64,000 nucleotides of DNA, taken from the NCBI RefSeq assembly GCF_000149955.1, contig NC_030995.1, positions 1,302,001-1,366,000 of the forward strand. Direction: 5' to 3'. Below are positions 1 to 12,092 of this stretch, one piece after another. Position 1 is the first letter of the stretch; the number at the start of each line of letters is the position of its first letter. This stretch comes from Fusarium oxysporum f. sp. lycopersici 4287 (Eukaryota > Ascomycota > Sordariomycetes > Hypocreales > Nectriaceae). The notes beneath the pieces are model-generated. The model was not told the origin of the DNA. It did no database searches and saw nothing but the letters and a program-made list of their open reading frames with translations. A program made the translations under genes and the position numbers.

Positions 1-1104
1 TAAACCGCTCGGTTCCAAAGTCGACCTCTCCCTAGTCCAACCTGAAACGAGCTCGCCCACCACCCTCACCAGAGTCACTCCAAGGTCTGCACTGCTTGGC
101 CTGCTTGGCTCGCTTTCTAGTGATTGAGCTTGCAGCCATGTCCACGCTAGTCTCCATGGCCCCGATCTTGACACCGCCACAACGAGGGAGCCAAGAGAAC
201 CAACATCTTGGCCCTGCCTGTGACAAGTCCAGAACACAGACGAGACAAGCCTGGCACTCGTCAACATCGATATGTGTTTTGTTATTACCATTGTGAAGCA
301 CAACAGCCGTCACGATGCCAGTTGATGTCACCTATATCGCCAATATCAACACGATAGCCGCTCACAGCCTCATAGTTCCATAGTTTCAACTGCTCTTCAG
401 CCAACCAAATAACATCAACTCCAACTTCCAAGCATTCCCCTTGCAACCGCTGGTCCCACGATAGCACGTTCCCCAAAACCCTTCTGCCAACTAAAAGGAC
501 CTACTGTGCCGCTCTACCGGGCCCCATTACTGCTTTCGATTCTTCGCCCCTCCCTTTCAATCTCGTTCTTTTGGCTGTTAAAAGTCAAGTCAGTCCAGGT
601 CTGTCTTGGTCTGGTACGATTCGAGCGGCGCGTGGGCTGGTCCCCAATTTTTTCTCTTCTTCCCCCTTGTTCTCTCATACTTCTTTTTATTCCTTTTACT
701 ATTAGACGATCTGCCATTTGGCTGATCTTCGATACTTTAACTTATTTTGCTTCCTTGTTCTTCTTTCCTTATTCCATATCTCTTATAATAAGTACCGATC
801 GTTGCCGGTGGTGGAGCTACCTGATTGTCACGACGACTTCATTATTGGGATTTTGAGATTCTATACCCACTCAATTCAGCTCGACGCATATAATCACTCC
901 ACAGGCAGTGGTTCAATTACAACAATTCTCACCGCAGGACGGAAAGAAAGAAAGCTATTTTGTTAATTTGGACGAAAAAAGAAGACGGACTGGATATCGC
1001 TACGGATCACGGTCTCACGTATAGAAAAAACGGCCTACAGAAATCACTCAGACGAAAGATACGCAGAGCACTCAAAAAGAGCTTGGAAGAGAAGACACGA
1101 GAAA
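1..1104. other. Intergenic / 5' leader region, no gene seen
   Basis: No open frame here has a convincing protein composition; the longest ones are short and overlap on opposite strands. The part from about 520 to 780 has long pyrimidine-rich runs, as is common in fungal promoters and 5' leaders. It is most simply read as the promoter and leader of the gene starting at 1105. Confidence 0.6.
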
Positions 1105-2155
1105 ATGGCTTCGGCCTTGTCAATTCGTCTCGCGGCAGCAGCCCTTTTCGCCCTTTCAGTAACAGCACAGTCATCACCCGCCATGTCCATTGAGTCCTTC
1201 ATTCGAGCAGCTGATGATGTTCTCCACCGACCATACGTTTCCCTACTATCAACGCCGCTCGCTGAGCGCGATGGGAACGCCACAGTCGAGCAGCTTCCCG
1301 CAGGAGATGTTCCTCTGACAAAGGATGGCTCGTTGAACATGACGGCCTGGAACATGGACACCAACGCTGCATGCCGCTCAGTTCTCGGTGGACTGCACAA
1401 GAGCACAAATCCCTCTGGAACATGCGTGTGCTATAATCTTCCCTCACTCGATGTGAAGACTGGTGTTTTCGAGGCTGATATTCGACTGTATCAAGTTTCT
1501 CAAGCCAGAGGTAGTTTTGCCGCTGTTGCACCTGAGGATATCAATGTTGGAATCTCATATACGGGTGCAAGTGTTATGCCCATTCAGCCTGCGGATGTCA
1601 ATGGCACAGGTCTAACAGGCGGTAAGCCTGGTATGGGAAAGAGAGAAGAGGGGATGCAACTCCTACAAGCATATATGTTGGTTGGAAAGATCGATGCGGA
1701 CAAGATGACGGATAACATGACTATGTAAGATTTCACACTCACATCTCACTTCATTCACATATACTGACTTTCTCAGGGACGAGCTCGAATACCATATCAT
1801 GCCAACCCTCACCCTCACTGCCCGCAACAGCACAGGCAGTACCATCCGCACCAACGTCTCCATCAACGAAGCCGCTTTTCTCACTGGCGTCTTCTCCCAA
1901 GATGTTGTCATGTCTGACTTCGCTATGGCCTCAGCCGCCGTCGAAGATCAGGTCGCCGCTCTCAACAACGGCACTGTCGCCTTTATCCTCCCAGGCGTAC
2001 AGCTCATGGTCCTCCCCATTGGTCTTATCATGATGAGCGTCTGGCTGCTCATCTTTGTCTCAGCTGTTGGCTTCGGCACATATGAGCGCTACAACTATGC
2101 TCTCATGTATAAACGCAGACAAGCTGTCACAATGCCCAAGAAGGCGACAATATGA
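1105..2155 (+). CDS. Secreted/type I membrane protein of unknown function (2 exons)
   Basis: Exons 1105-1724 and 1777-2155 are joined across a 52-nt intron with donor GTAAGA, a CTGAC branch-like site and acceptor TCAG, giving 332 residues. The N-terminus (about residues 1-21) is a typical signal peptide ending in VTAQ. The ectodomain has several N-glycosylation sequons (NAT, NMT, NGT, NST, NVS) and three closely placed cysteines near the CRSV and CVCYN segments. A hydrophobic span at about 279-306 is followed by a short basic tail (YKRRQ), so the protein is probably a single-span membrane protein with its bulk outside the cytoplasm. I do not recognise a named family. A conserved fungal surface or secretory-pathway protein is likely, but its role is unknown. 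Confidence 0.8.
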
Positions 2156-2791
2156 AGCAGGACATGAAGTTGGGATATAATCAAGCGAGCTTTTCATTAC
2201 TCTTACGGCCATGCATAGCGTTGTCGACTCTTTTTTCTTTACTACTTTAACTCTCATAAGCGTGTCATTTCCACTCTGCCGATATTTCAGGCACCATATG
2301 ACTTTTTAGTTGATATCCGACCTCACATGGTCCCTAGATTCACTTTCTACACTACAACAATAGATAGTCTCATAGCATCAATGTGCTAGCCGCTATATGG
2401 CTGAACAATCACCTACTAAGCAGTATAAAGTTCATCCCCATATTCGGCATCTGGGGTGAGATGTCAGGTTGTGGGACGATTCCCCTCTACATGAAACACC
2501 ATCATAAGGTACTGAACCCGGAAATCCCTTTTGCCGGGACCCTTGTTGCATGACGTTGTATCAGCCTGCCGGTGTCAAAACTGTAATGAAATTCTTGGTA
2601 TCGTAATATAACATCTAACATGGCCATGCTAAGGAAACCATAGGCTAGTCGCACAGCTGTAACAACTCCAACGCTGTAAGGACCGTCTAATGCAAAAATG
2701 AGAAAACGTCGAATTATAGCAAACTGGGTCCTCCAACTCCTCCAAGCCATGCACATAATCGAAACGCCGCGCAGCAAGACATAACTTCAAA
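2156..2791. other. Intergenic spacer between convergent genes
   Basis: This holds the 3' ends of the membrane protein gene and of the oppositely oriented glycosyltransferase gene. I see no further coding signal. Short minus-strand frames near 2500-2820 lack family features. Confidence 0.5.
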
Positions 2792-4363
2792 CTATGAGAT
2801 TGACAATCTTCTCTCTGCACTTCTCCATCGCCCTTTAGCCCAGAGGAAGCATTCTGTGAAGACCATATACCACCCTGTCACCATCCAGAAAGATAGAATG
2901 ACACCCAGTCCGCCCATGAGTCGTGCGTCGACAATACCCCGTGTCATTGTCTCGCGAATAGCATCGTTCATCATAAGCCACCCGTAGATTGGGATAAGGG
3001 GCTCCTGGGACTTGAGACGCGATGAGAGTCTGTTTGTTGGGCCATCCCGCTCACGCTTCCATTCCGAGATGGTGTCCGACATGCGCCAGGCAACCTTGTT
3101 GTTAATCTTGTCCCATGTCATCTCGCATGCGTACGATCTTGCGGCCTGGCCCATCTGGGCACGAAGGTTGTGGTCTAGACCAAGTTTCATAGCCTTTGCT
3201 ACGAAACCATCGAGGTCGTCTGGAGAAATGAGGAACCCGTTTCCTCCTTGCTGGACAATGTCAGACGGACCCCCTTCATCACGAGCGATGACTGGAACCC
3301 CACTGGCCATGGACTCCAAAACGACAAGGCCGAAGGTTTCTGTAACCGAACAATGGAGAAAAACATCACCGCTGGCATAGGCGGTGGCGAGATCTTCCCC
3401 AACCTTAAACCCGGCGAAGACAACCTTGCCCTTCTCTCTCAGAGGATCAAAAAGCTCCTGTACTTCCTTCTCGACATCGGGGTTGCGGTTACCGCCGACG
3501 ATGTAAAGTTTGAAGTTGAGTCCTCGAGCATCAAGCTCCTTTGCAGCCTTCGCCAGGAAATCGAAGCCTTTCTCGCCAGCGATTCGGGACACTGTCACGA
3601 AAATGATCTCGCCGTTAGGTGCCAACTGTTTTCGCAGTTCCTCGCTTCTCATCCGGGGGTTGAATAACTCAGTGTTGACACCCCGTGTTAGAACCTCTAG
3701 CTTATCTGCTGGCACCTTCTGGCCCACCAAATATCGTTTCACGAAACTCGAAGGGTAGAATATAGTCTTGATCGAGGAGTGACTGAATAGATAACTCTGG
3801 ACAGCTGCGAACGCAAAGACCGCAACGTGGCTCAGCGGCGCCGGAAATAAGATGGAACAATAGCCAGCAAGATCGGTCTGGAAATTGCAGATGACGGGTA
3901 TTTGCTTCTCCTTGGGTTGTTGTCGTAGTTGAAGCATGACTTGGAAACCCAGACTTGCAGGCGACGCAAGGTAGATCAGATCGGGAGGAGCATCAACGCC
4001 AAATGTTCTTGAGTACAGAGTCGAATTGCGTACCGGGTATACGATAGAGAGCTCGGGATTGAATGGGAGAGGATATCCAGTGACTCTGACTTCGGGCTGC
4101 TTATCTGCAGGGGACATGGTTGGTGATGGCGGCGGCGTAAAGGTATTGTGCTCTGTATGGTTGTGTGGCGCAACCACTGCGACCTGAGCTCCATGTGCCC
4201 TTAGATGGTTAACAAGCATCAAAGTCGTGCGACTGACACCATTGACAGGCCCAAATGACTCGGTGCAGAGGAGGATTCGCTTCCCTTTCAGGGTATCAGG
4301 AAACTTGGAGAGGTCATGGCTGGGATAGCGCGATTGGGGAGCGGGCAGAGCTTCAGAAATCAT
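2792..4363 (-). CDS. GT4-family (GT-B fold) glycosyltransferase with C-terminal membrane span
   Basis: A single exon of 523 residues. The start is the ATG at 4363; the frame stays open slightly further upstream, but only through TTG. The N-terminal half begins with a Rossmann-type strand and glycine loop (RILLCTESFGPVNGVSRTT, about residues 29-47). The C-terminal half has the sugar-nucleotide site SRIAGEKGFD (259-268) and the retaining GT4 motif E-x7-E (E342 and E350 in TETFGLVVLE). A hydrophobic stretch at about 484-507 suggests a C-terminal membrane anchor. By family it should transfer a sugar from a nucleotide donor; relatives include alpha-mannosyltransferases and SQD2-like enzymes. The donor and acceptor cannot be told from sequence. 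Its 5' side faces a 4.7 kb gene-poor stretch. Confidence 0.88.
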   Translation of the reverse strand: MISEALPAPQSRYPSHDLSKFPDTLKGKRILLCTESFGPVNGVSRTTLMLVNHLRAHGAQVAVVAPHNHTEHNTFTPPPSPTMSPADKQPEVRVTGYPLPFNPELSIVYPVRNSTLYSRTFGVDAPPDLIYLASPASLGFQVMLQLRQQPKEKQIPVICNFQTDLAGYCSILFPAPLSHVAVFAFAAVQSYLFSHSSIKTIFYPSSFVKRYLVGQKVPADKLEVLTRGVNTELFNPRMRSEELRKQLAPNGEIIFVTVSRIAGEKGFDFLAKAAKELDARGLNFKLYIVGGNRNPDVEKEVQELFDPLREKGKVVFAGFKVGEDLATAYASGDVFLHCSVTETFGLVVLESMASGVPVIARDEGGPSDIVQQGGNGFLISPDDLDGFVAKAMKLGLDHNLRAQMGQAARSYACEMTWDKINNKVAWRMSDTISEWKRERDGPTNRLSSRLKSQEPLIPIYGWLMMNDAIRETMTRGIVDARLMGGLGVILSFWMVTGWYMVFTECFLWAKGRWRSAERRLSIS

Positions 4364-7300
4364 GTTGACTTGCAGCAAAGTGCTTCAGATGGAAGTTATC
4401 GTGAAGACATGCTGCGAAGCAGAAAAGAGGCGGAATGCGACTCTTTTCTCTTTCAAAATGCCCGTAGTCACAAACCAGCATTAGAAGAAATGCCTCGCAC
4501 GTGGACAGAAACAGGGCCACAAGAGCGAGACAATACATCTTTAGAAGCACATGAGGCGCAAATTTTGGTACGAGCGAGGCTGAATACAAGCCAGAGTAAA
4601 CACCACGAGGAGGGGCTGTTGGACACAGTTCGTCGATCTAAAGGGACCAGTCTGGTGGGGGAGGGGCAAATGGAGGGGTCGATCTTGATCAGACATCATG
4701 GTATGAACGAGAATATAGCATTGTATTGATGAATATGGTGGCTGTCTTTGTTGTTAGGAATTATTGAGAAACTCTCTGGTGGGCGTGCGACAGGATCGAG
4801 GACAGACTTGTCTTGATCATCACAGGAAGTTCAAACGCATCAAAAGACCCTTCTTCAGACTTGTATGTCCTGTCATGCAATCACTTGATTCCAGGATCGA
4901 AGGAACAACTGCCGGTCTTGTGCCAGAATTTCCGGTAACAATGGCTCAGCCTGGGCGATATGTGATGGCCTTTCAGGTTGGTCCCTGACATGAACCATTC
5001 GCTGAGATCTGTGTCGTTGAAGATCCCCTGCTGAAGGCGTATGGCGGACGAATCAGAGGCCTCGCCGATATCACATTGTCCCAAGACGTTCAATCCGCCA
5101 ATCATTGAGAGATCGCGAATAGCCATGGCAATTCTAGCCCCCGTGCCCAAACAGATCTGGGCCATTGGCGGCGGATTTTGCCATACCAGACAACAATGGT
5201 TTTTGGATCGCGACTCGTGACAGATCCATCTCAGTTTGAATGAAGATAAAAGTGTCAGTAGTGAAAATTGATCATTCCATGGAAGACATCGGGAATAGAC
5301 GGAGCGCCTCCAGATAATCTCGACTCGCCAACCATGGGTTAAGCGGGAGCTATCGGCATAGGTAAATTGGTGGCGCCATTGCAAGTTGAATGGGCCTTTT
5401 AGGCAAAAGCAGAGACGTACTCCACAAAGCTCCAAGAGAGATGACCAACAATTTTCAATCAAACTTATCAGAGTTGGCGGTTGGTTTGCTAAGGGAAAGA
5501 GATTAGATGGAGATTCCAGTAGGTCCAGATCTCAAAGGAAACATGGTAGGAGACCCAGCACGTGCAACATCACGTGGGCACCTTATTCTTCCTTTTTAAC
5601 AACCACCTGACTGTGTACTGGAATGAGGAATAGAGTTGTCCGATCTTCTGAAGAACTAAAAAAGAACCCTCTGTCTGGTTGCAAGTGTCCAACTGTGTCG
5701 CAAATGTGGTCTCATCCAATATGTTTGCGTGGATATATCTGGAACGACGCATAATTGAGGCTTCCAATATGGAGACAACTTGACAAGGGCATGTCAGAAA
5801 ATCGCGCCTCTGCCTTGATATACCTTGAATTGTTCTCTATAATCCAAGCGAAGTGGAAATCATTAACGGCGATACCCCTCTTGTGGAAGATCTGAATAGA
5901 GTCGCTTCGTGGTAATAAACATCTGATGGTCTGGTGTTTAGGAACCCGCCGATATACCTAGCGAGCTCGAATGTTGATGGAATTGACGGGCCGATCCACT
6001 GCCATGACCAGAATCCTCAAATACCCATCAACAAGGGCATTGAGCTTCTGTGGACACATGAACTGTCTGTCTTGCTGCTACAGACACGGCTCACAGCCTC
6101 CGTTGAAGACCCCATTATCTTCCCGTCTTGGCTCATGAATCCCATGCGAGCTCATGACGCAGAGGTCCCCTGGCATCATGACACCCATCAATAGTCGCTG
6201 CTAGAGCCGAATAGAGTGGAAATGGGATTAATTAGTTACAAGGGTCTGGGTTATTAGCTTGGTGGGATGCCCACCCGGTGACAATTGGAGGCTCAAGATA
6301 TGCACCAAGAGATGAAAGATATCTTGCTGACCGATCAACTAACACGAAGTCAAGTGCTTATGCTCAATGATTCTGAGTAGGGATTTCGTAAATCCTCTTG
6401 GTACGGTTCAGTCATCGGCTGCTGACATCTCAGCCTTCAAAAGTGGTCAATGATGGATTATTGGCTGCCAAATTAGCGCTCAGCCGCAATATAATCTTTT
6501 TGGGTCAGTGCAGAGAAGCTGGGCTGGCTGGATACTAGCCTTTCATGATACATGAGTGATGAGAGTCTATACGTATATCTGTGAAGAACAACTAATTAAC
6601 TCTTGGCATCACCTAAGACCAATCTCTTCATGGGTTATTGTCCGTCTTGATTATTTTCCCCTTGTATGACTCCTGAGAAAGGAAGCTGGCTAGAATTTTG
6701 ACGAGTCAAATAGGAACCTTATGATTATGAGCATTGCAATAATCAATCCGTGTCGTAGCCGCGCCGATCACGATGATTTGTTTCAGAATAGACTGACAGT
6801 TATCGCCAAGCTCAAATTAAACGTCACCTCGTCCAACATCCGACAGACTATTCGAATGAGATTCCAGAAAAGTAATCCGAGAGCTTGCGAAGCATCGCAA
6901 GTATGTGTGGCTTGATTCTATTCCTGTCAGACTGTCAGTGCTAATGTCAGCATTTACATATACTGCGGAGTCGAGTAAGCACAGTGTTTTTCTTCTTTCT
7001 GATTCGATAAGACTCCGTTTTTTGTTAGCAGAATGACGGGCATCACAAAGTGTTCAGTCAGCTACCCCTGAAGCGCTATACTCCATGCCCCATCGGCCGA
7101 GCCGGCATCGGGTGAAATGAGACGAATCGATATTACGGCGTCTCACTCTTTCTGGTTGTTGGCCGCCATCATGGATTATTAGTTGTCTTGGTATTGAAGT
7201 TTGTGAGGGCCCCGAGGTGCCTGCTAATCGAGATACTGTCTAAGGCAAGTACCCATGGAATTGGGTTTTGCTTCTCAAGCGTGCCAGTCTATAGGCAATA

Positions 7301-8877
7301 CTTTAATGTCTTGGACAATTCCCTCCATGATATCAGAAAAAAGACATGTAGGTTGTTTGCCTTCACCGTCTTGTCCCTATTTCCGTTAGTCGCCTCATTA
7401 TCACCTTTTGCATGCCATGCCATTTCAGCCGGGGGTTGTGGCTACGTATCTGTTGTAATGAGTCGTTGCAACAGAGAATTAACCCCTGTCTATCAGTTGG
7501 TCGAAATCTCGGCAACCTCAAAAAGTTGACTTGATCTTCAAATCATGTCAGCCTCGCAGGAATGAAGAGATCCAGTATCAGAGCACATCTATCAGGAGAT
7601 GCACGGAGGGCGCATTCCGCCGAAAATTCTGCACCTCGTGTTCTGCTTTCACGAGCACACCAAGTTCTTTTTAAAGTCGGTCAGCTTCATGAGGCTGAGG
7701 CGATGTAACTTAGCCTAGATCAACTTGTTCGTCCTGATGGCGATTGGGATTGTTACGATGACAGCATCGCCCGTGCACCCTGACATCGTGAATCGACGGC
7801 GGGAATGGATCGTTTCTGTAAGAAACAGTCTGGTCTGGTCTGGTCTCTTCCCGTCCCCAGCAAAATACTGCAGGGCATACAGTAGCGAAGAGCCCATGTT
7901 CCGTTTGATGGCTTGGGTGATATGAGGAACAGTGCGTTGGACAGTGCATAACCGGGATGTGGACCCTTGCTTTTGTACCCGTTCTTCCTTGTCAGAGCAA
8001 TTGGTGGATTGCTTGCTTTTAGACTATGTTCGTTAGATTCTGATAATATTGGCTGTTAGTCTAATTAGAGATAGGGACGGTGTCCACCTCGAGATAACCT
8101 CATGTCATTTGAGTTTGATGATCTGAGACTAGGCAGAGAATTTATTCCGATCTATAGCTCGTATGCATAATTCCTCCAGAATAAACTCACCGACAAGCGT
8201 TAACCAACAGTCACCAATCCTCAATTTATAAGCTTAGCCGTGCAAGGCATGTGGGGGTTGTATTGGAGGGACCTGGTTTGCGCGGGAGTGGAGGGGCTTG
8301 CGCAGCCTTGTAGCGCACCGTGCCTTATCTGATGGATACTGTACAGTGCTATTGGATCATTTCTCGATCCAATTCCAGGGCCCCTCGAGCTCCCAAAAGT
8401 ACCTTTTTCAGCGGGCTGCAGTGGCCACGGTACCTGCATCCAGAATCCCCCTCCGTGAGAAGGTGTCTGTGTGCCTGGAATCCCTGAAAATCCAATGAAC
8501 GAATCCCTGCCCCTCCAAGAATCGACACCACACAGCACACCTGCCGCTCCCTTGAAAAGTTGGCGGCGGGCGGGCGGGCAGAACGAGATACATGTACCTG
8601 TTGTAGGTAAGGACTGTGGAAAAGAACTAATGGGAATCATCTCACCGCCTTAATTTCTCGTGCCAAAAAGTTGCTCCCCAATCGCTGCGTGGCTTCAGCG
8701 GCTGCCCCTCCACCGGCCTTGGCCTTTGCCTTAGGTAGTCTCCCTCCATCCTTCTCCAGTCTCCTCCAGAGCCCAGAGGGAAAGTAGTGCCCCCTTTTCC
8801 CCATTAGCTCACCTTAACTGCAACGTTGAAGTGGGAATATCTTTTCTAGCCTACCTTGCCTTTGCTTCCACCTCCTT
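4364..8877. other. Long gene-poor stretch between divergent GT4 and UGD genes
   Basis: About 4.5 kb with no convincing protein gene. The longest frame (about 4881-5462, minus) opens with TTG and has no domain signature; the frame at 7188-7529 (plus) also opens with TTG. The last 400 bp before the UGD gene are GC- and pyrimidine-rich, including a GGCGGGCGGGCGGG run near 8565. I see no terminal repeats that would mark a transposon. A long promoter, non-coding transcripts or decayed sequence are all possible. Confidence 0.5.
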
Positions 8878-8883
8878 TATAAA
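8878..8883 (+). promoter_or_regulatory. TATA-like element of the UGD gene
   Basis: TATAAA sits 149 bp before the UGD start codon, inside a CT-rich tract, an arrangement common for highly expressed fungal genes. It is inferred from position and motif only. Confidence 0.45.
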
Positions 8884-9031
8884 CCTCCCCATTCCCTCCC
8901 ATCTCTCTCCAAACCCTTACACTCGCTAGCATACTACGTGTGTCGATTCGTGACCTCGTTTGCGCGCATCGTTTCTACAGATTGTCCTTTGCCTTGTCTG
9001 TAATATCTTATACCGCCTCTAATCATCCATC

Positions 9032-11092
9032 ATGTCTTCAAACGGTACTCAGGAGGCCCCCATTGAGGTCCGCCGCATCTGCTGTGTTGGTGCTGGTTAC
9101 GTTGGTAAGTTTCAGAAACCTTTTCCAATCGACTCCCCACGAGAGAGCGAAAAGCTGGTGTATCGGATTTGCGAGAGTTGTGACAAGGCGCTCGATATCA
9201 TGACTGCGCGCTTATCAACCCCTCGAAATGCTATACACCGCTCCAATAACGCAATTGAGTTCCAACAAACTAACAAACTTCACACAGGTGGCCCTACCGC
9301 TGCTGTCGTCGCTTTCCAGAACCCGAACATTCAGGTTACTGTCGTCGACCGAGACACCACCCGCATTCGCCGTTGGAACTCCCGCCACCCCCCTATCTAC
9401 GAGCCCGGTCTGCACGATATCGTCCGAATTGCCCGTGATGGTGGCCGACCTACCAAGATCTCCAATGAGCCTACCACTGATAGTGAGGGTTCCTCTGCTG
9501 AGGACGGCGAGATCGCCGTTGCTGAGCGCAAGCCCAACCTGTTCTTCTCCACCGACATTGCCAAGCACATTAGCGAGGCCGATATTGTCCTGGTTGCCGT
9601 TAACACTCCCACCAAGTACCGTGGTGTTGGTGCCGGCAGCGCCACTGATATGACCGCTTTCGAGGCTGTCACCGGCGTCGTTGCTCAGTACGCCCGCGAG
9701 GGTGCCATCATTGTCGAGAAGTCGACTGTTCCTTGCCGAACTGCCCAGCTTGTCGCTGATACTGTAAGTACATGGTCAATGTTGCAGCAGAGAAGCGGTC
9801 AAATGCTAACAATGTGATTCTAGCTTAACATGCACCGCCCTGGTGTCCATTTCGAGATTCTCTCCAACCCCGAGTTCTTGGCTGCCGGTACCGCCGTCAA
9901 CGATCTCCTCTACCCTGACCGTATCCTGATCGGTTCTGCTCCTACCCCCTCCGGTAAGCGAGCTGCCGAGGCTCTCGTCAAGGTTTACAACGCCTGGATT
10001 CCTCGCGAGCGCATTCTGACCACCAACGTCTGGTCTTCCGAGCTCGCTAAGCTTGTTGCCAACTCTATGCTGGCTCAGCGTATCTCCTCCATCAACTCCA
10101 TCTCCGCTGTTTGCGAGCAGACTGGCGCTGATGTCGATGAAGTCGCCCGTGCTGTCGGTGTTGACCCCCGTATTGGTAACAAGTTCTTGATGGCTGGTAT
10201 TGGTTTCGGTGGCAGTTGCTTCAAGAAGGATGTTCTCAACCTCGTCTACCTTGCTGAGACCATGGGTCTTCCCGAGGTCGCTGAGTACTGGCGCCAGGTT
10301 GTCAAGATGAACGAGTATGCCCGTGACCGTTTCTCCAACCGTGTCATCAAGTGCCTCAACAACACCCTCGTTGGCAAGAAGGTTACCATTCTTGGCTTTG
10401 CTTTCAAGAAGAACACCTCCGATACCCGTGAGGCTCCCGCTCTTGAGATGATCAAGACCCTTCTTGAGGAGCGCCCCCGTGAGGTGGCTGTCTTCGATCC
10501 CTGCTGTAACCCTCTGGTTATCAAGGCTGAGATCAAGGAGCTCCTCGGACCCCTCGCTGAGGGACACAACATCACTGTCCACGGCAATGCCTACGATGCT
10601 TGCGAGTCCAGTACCGCCATCATCATTGCTACTGAGTTCGACGAGTTCCGCAACCAGCCTCCTCCCCCTCCCGCCCCTACACCTGCCGTCCAATCCAAGA
10701 CCATTGGCCGCAAGCCCAACCCCAAGGCCGACCCTCGTCCTTTCGAGAGCGCCACCCCCAGTGCCAACGAGCTCCTCGCTCTCCACAAGCACCTTGTCCA
10801 ACGTGCTGATGTCCAGTCCCATGACCCTCTGGACCGCTTCAACGTCGAGCCCAGCTGTGAAGACGACTGCCCCGACTGCATCCAGGAGCGTGAGAGCAAG
10901 GACAATGGCTTCGCCACAGGAATGGGAAGCTCTGAGGAGTACAAGCCCAAGGAGCGTGTTGACTGGGTCCGCATTTCTGAGAGCATGGCCAAGCCCCGCT
11001 GGGTCTTTGATGGCCGTGGTGTCATCGATTCTCGAGAGATGGTCAAGCTTGGCGTTCGCGTCGAGAGTGTTGGTCGCCAGCACCGCTTCTAA
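9032..11092 (+). CDS. UDP-glucose 6-dehydrogenase (3 exons)
   Basis: Exons 9032-9104, 9288-9763 and 9824-11092 give 605 residues. The enzyme oxidises UDP-glucose to UDP-glucuronate using two NAD+, supplying precursors for wall and capsule-type polysaccharides. The first intron splits the N-terminal NAD-binding motif GAGYVGG (from about residue 20). The catalytic cysteine is Cys315 in GFGGSCFKKD, and NPEFLAAG-type substrate-loop residues are present. The C-terminal UDP-binding domain carries an insert of about 100 residues (roughly 461-565) that starts with a proline run and has a CEDDCPDC cluster. That insert makes the protein longer than bacterial or animal UGDs. Strong C-ending codon bias indicates high expression. 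The first intron is 183 nt, in frame and stop-free, so a naive translation reads straight through it. Confidence 0.95.
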
Positions 11093-12092
11093 ATGTCTCA
11101 CCTGATTTTGAGACAGACACAATTTTTTCGACGGCCGACTTTTAGATTTCTTGATTGTATGAATTCGTCGACTGTTGGCTAAGATTATACCGTTTTTAAT
11201 AAGCATGAAATGACATATGGACGTGGTTGATGATACACGCCGAGATACATTGGAAGGACAGGGCCGATGCACGGCGTGAACAGGTGAAGAGGTTTACTGG
11301 ACATAGATTTAGATTCGAAGATGTTAAAAATGCGATGCGAGAGCAATGTTTCCGTTACCTGCTGTCTGCTGTCTACCTTGATTTATTTATGGCCCTCCGA
11401 CCCATAGTAGCCGTTTGGCGATGAACAGTTTACCCCATGTCCATCAATTAAGCTTAAGATTGGAGGCTAGGTACGTACTAATTCATTTCATGGCGGTTCG
11501 GCTATCACGATCCCTATCTATCATGGTGTTCGCGTCAGTCAATTTGTTTCATGACTAATCCACCATGATCCTGTCCTGAGACGAAGCTTCAACCACCGTG
11601 TTTCAGCCGATTGACCAGGCGTCTCAGCTCTGAACCTCTAGTGTAACAAGCTATTACCGGAATACTACTTGTTTCCCAAGCCCAGCCGTCATGTTCCCTG
11701 CATGAACGTTCTCGATCTCGCTCCACGTAGCATCGTGCCCTGCACTTGATACAGACTACTACTCTCCTTTGGGTACGCGTTTCACCATGCATCGAGGAGT
11801 ACCGTCGCCGTGGTTCGCCTCCTCGTGCGTGCTTCTCGTCTCGAGACATTTGTCGTCTTTGTCTTCCTGTTGAACGGGTGACATCTTCGTCTCGCTACCA
11901 TACGCTCTTTAACCATATTGGTATCACTTTTGTGTTATCCCGGGGCTGTGCCTCTATATTCTTTCGCTTATTATTCAATTGCTGCAGGCGGCTCATCCTG
12001 TCTTGTCTTCGAGGCCTAAACGTACGGGCCACCATCGTCGACTTGCCATCACGTACGTACCTTGGACACAATCGAGGCAGCTATTCGTCGAG
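11093..12092. other. Intergenic region and promoter of the GPI-type protein gene
   Basis: The UGD 3' region followed by the upstream region of the gene starting at 12093. No further gene is supported; open frames here lack ATG-led protein-like composition. Confidence 0.5.

Noticed and set aside
4316..4729. 137-codon plus-strand frame upstream of GT4
   Set aside because: It overlaps the GT4 5' end in antisense and has no protein signature.
4881..5462. 193-codon minus-strand frame
   Set aside because: It opens with TTG, and I find no domain, signal peptide or splice context.
9806..11272. 488-codon open frame antisense to UGD
   Set aside because: It is the mirror of the strong C-ending codon bias in UGD exon 3. 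It has repeated Leu/Gly/Val-type composition and no domain, and it overlaps a clear gene.
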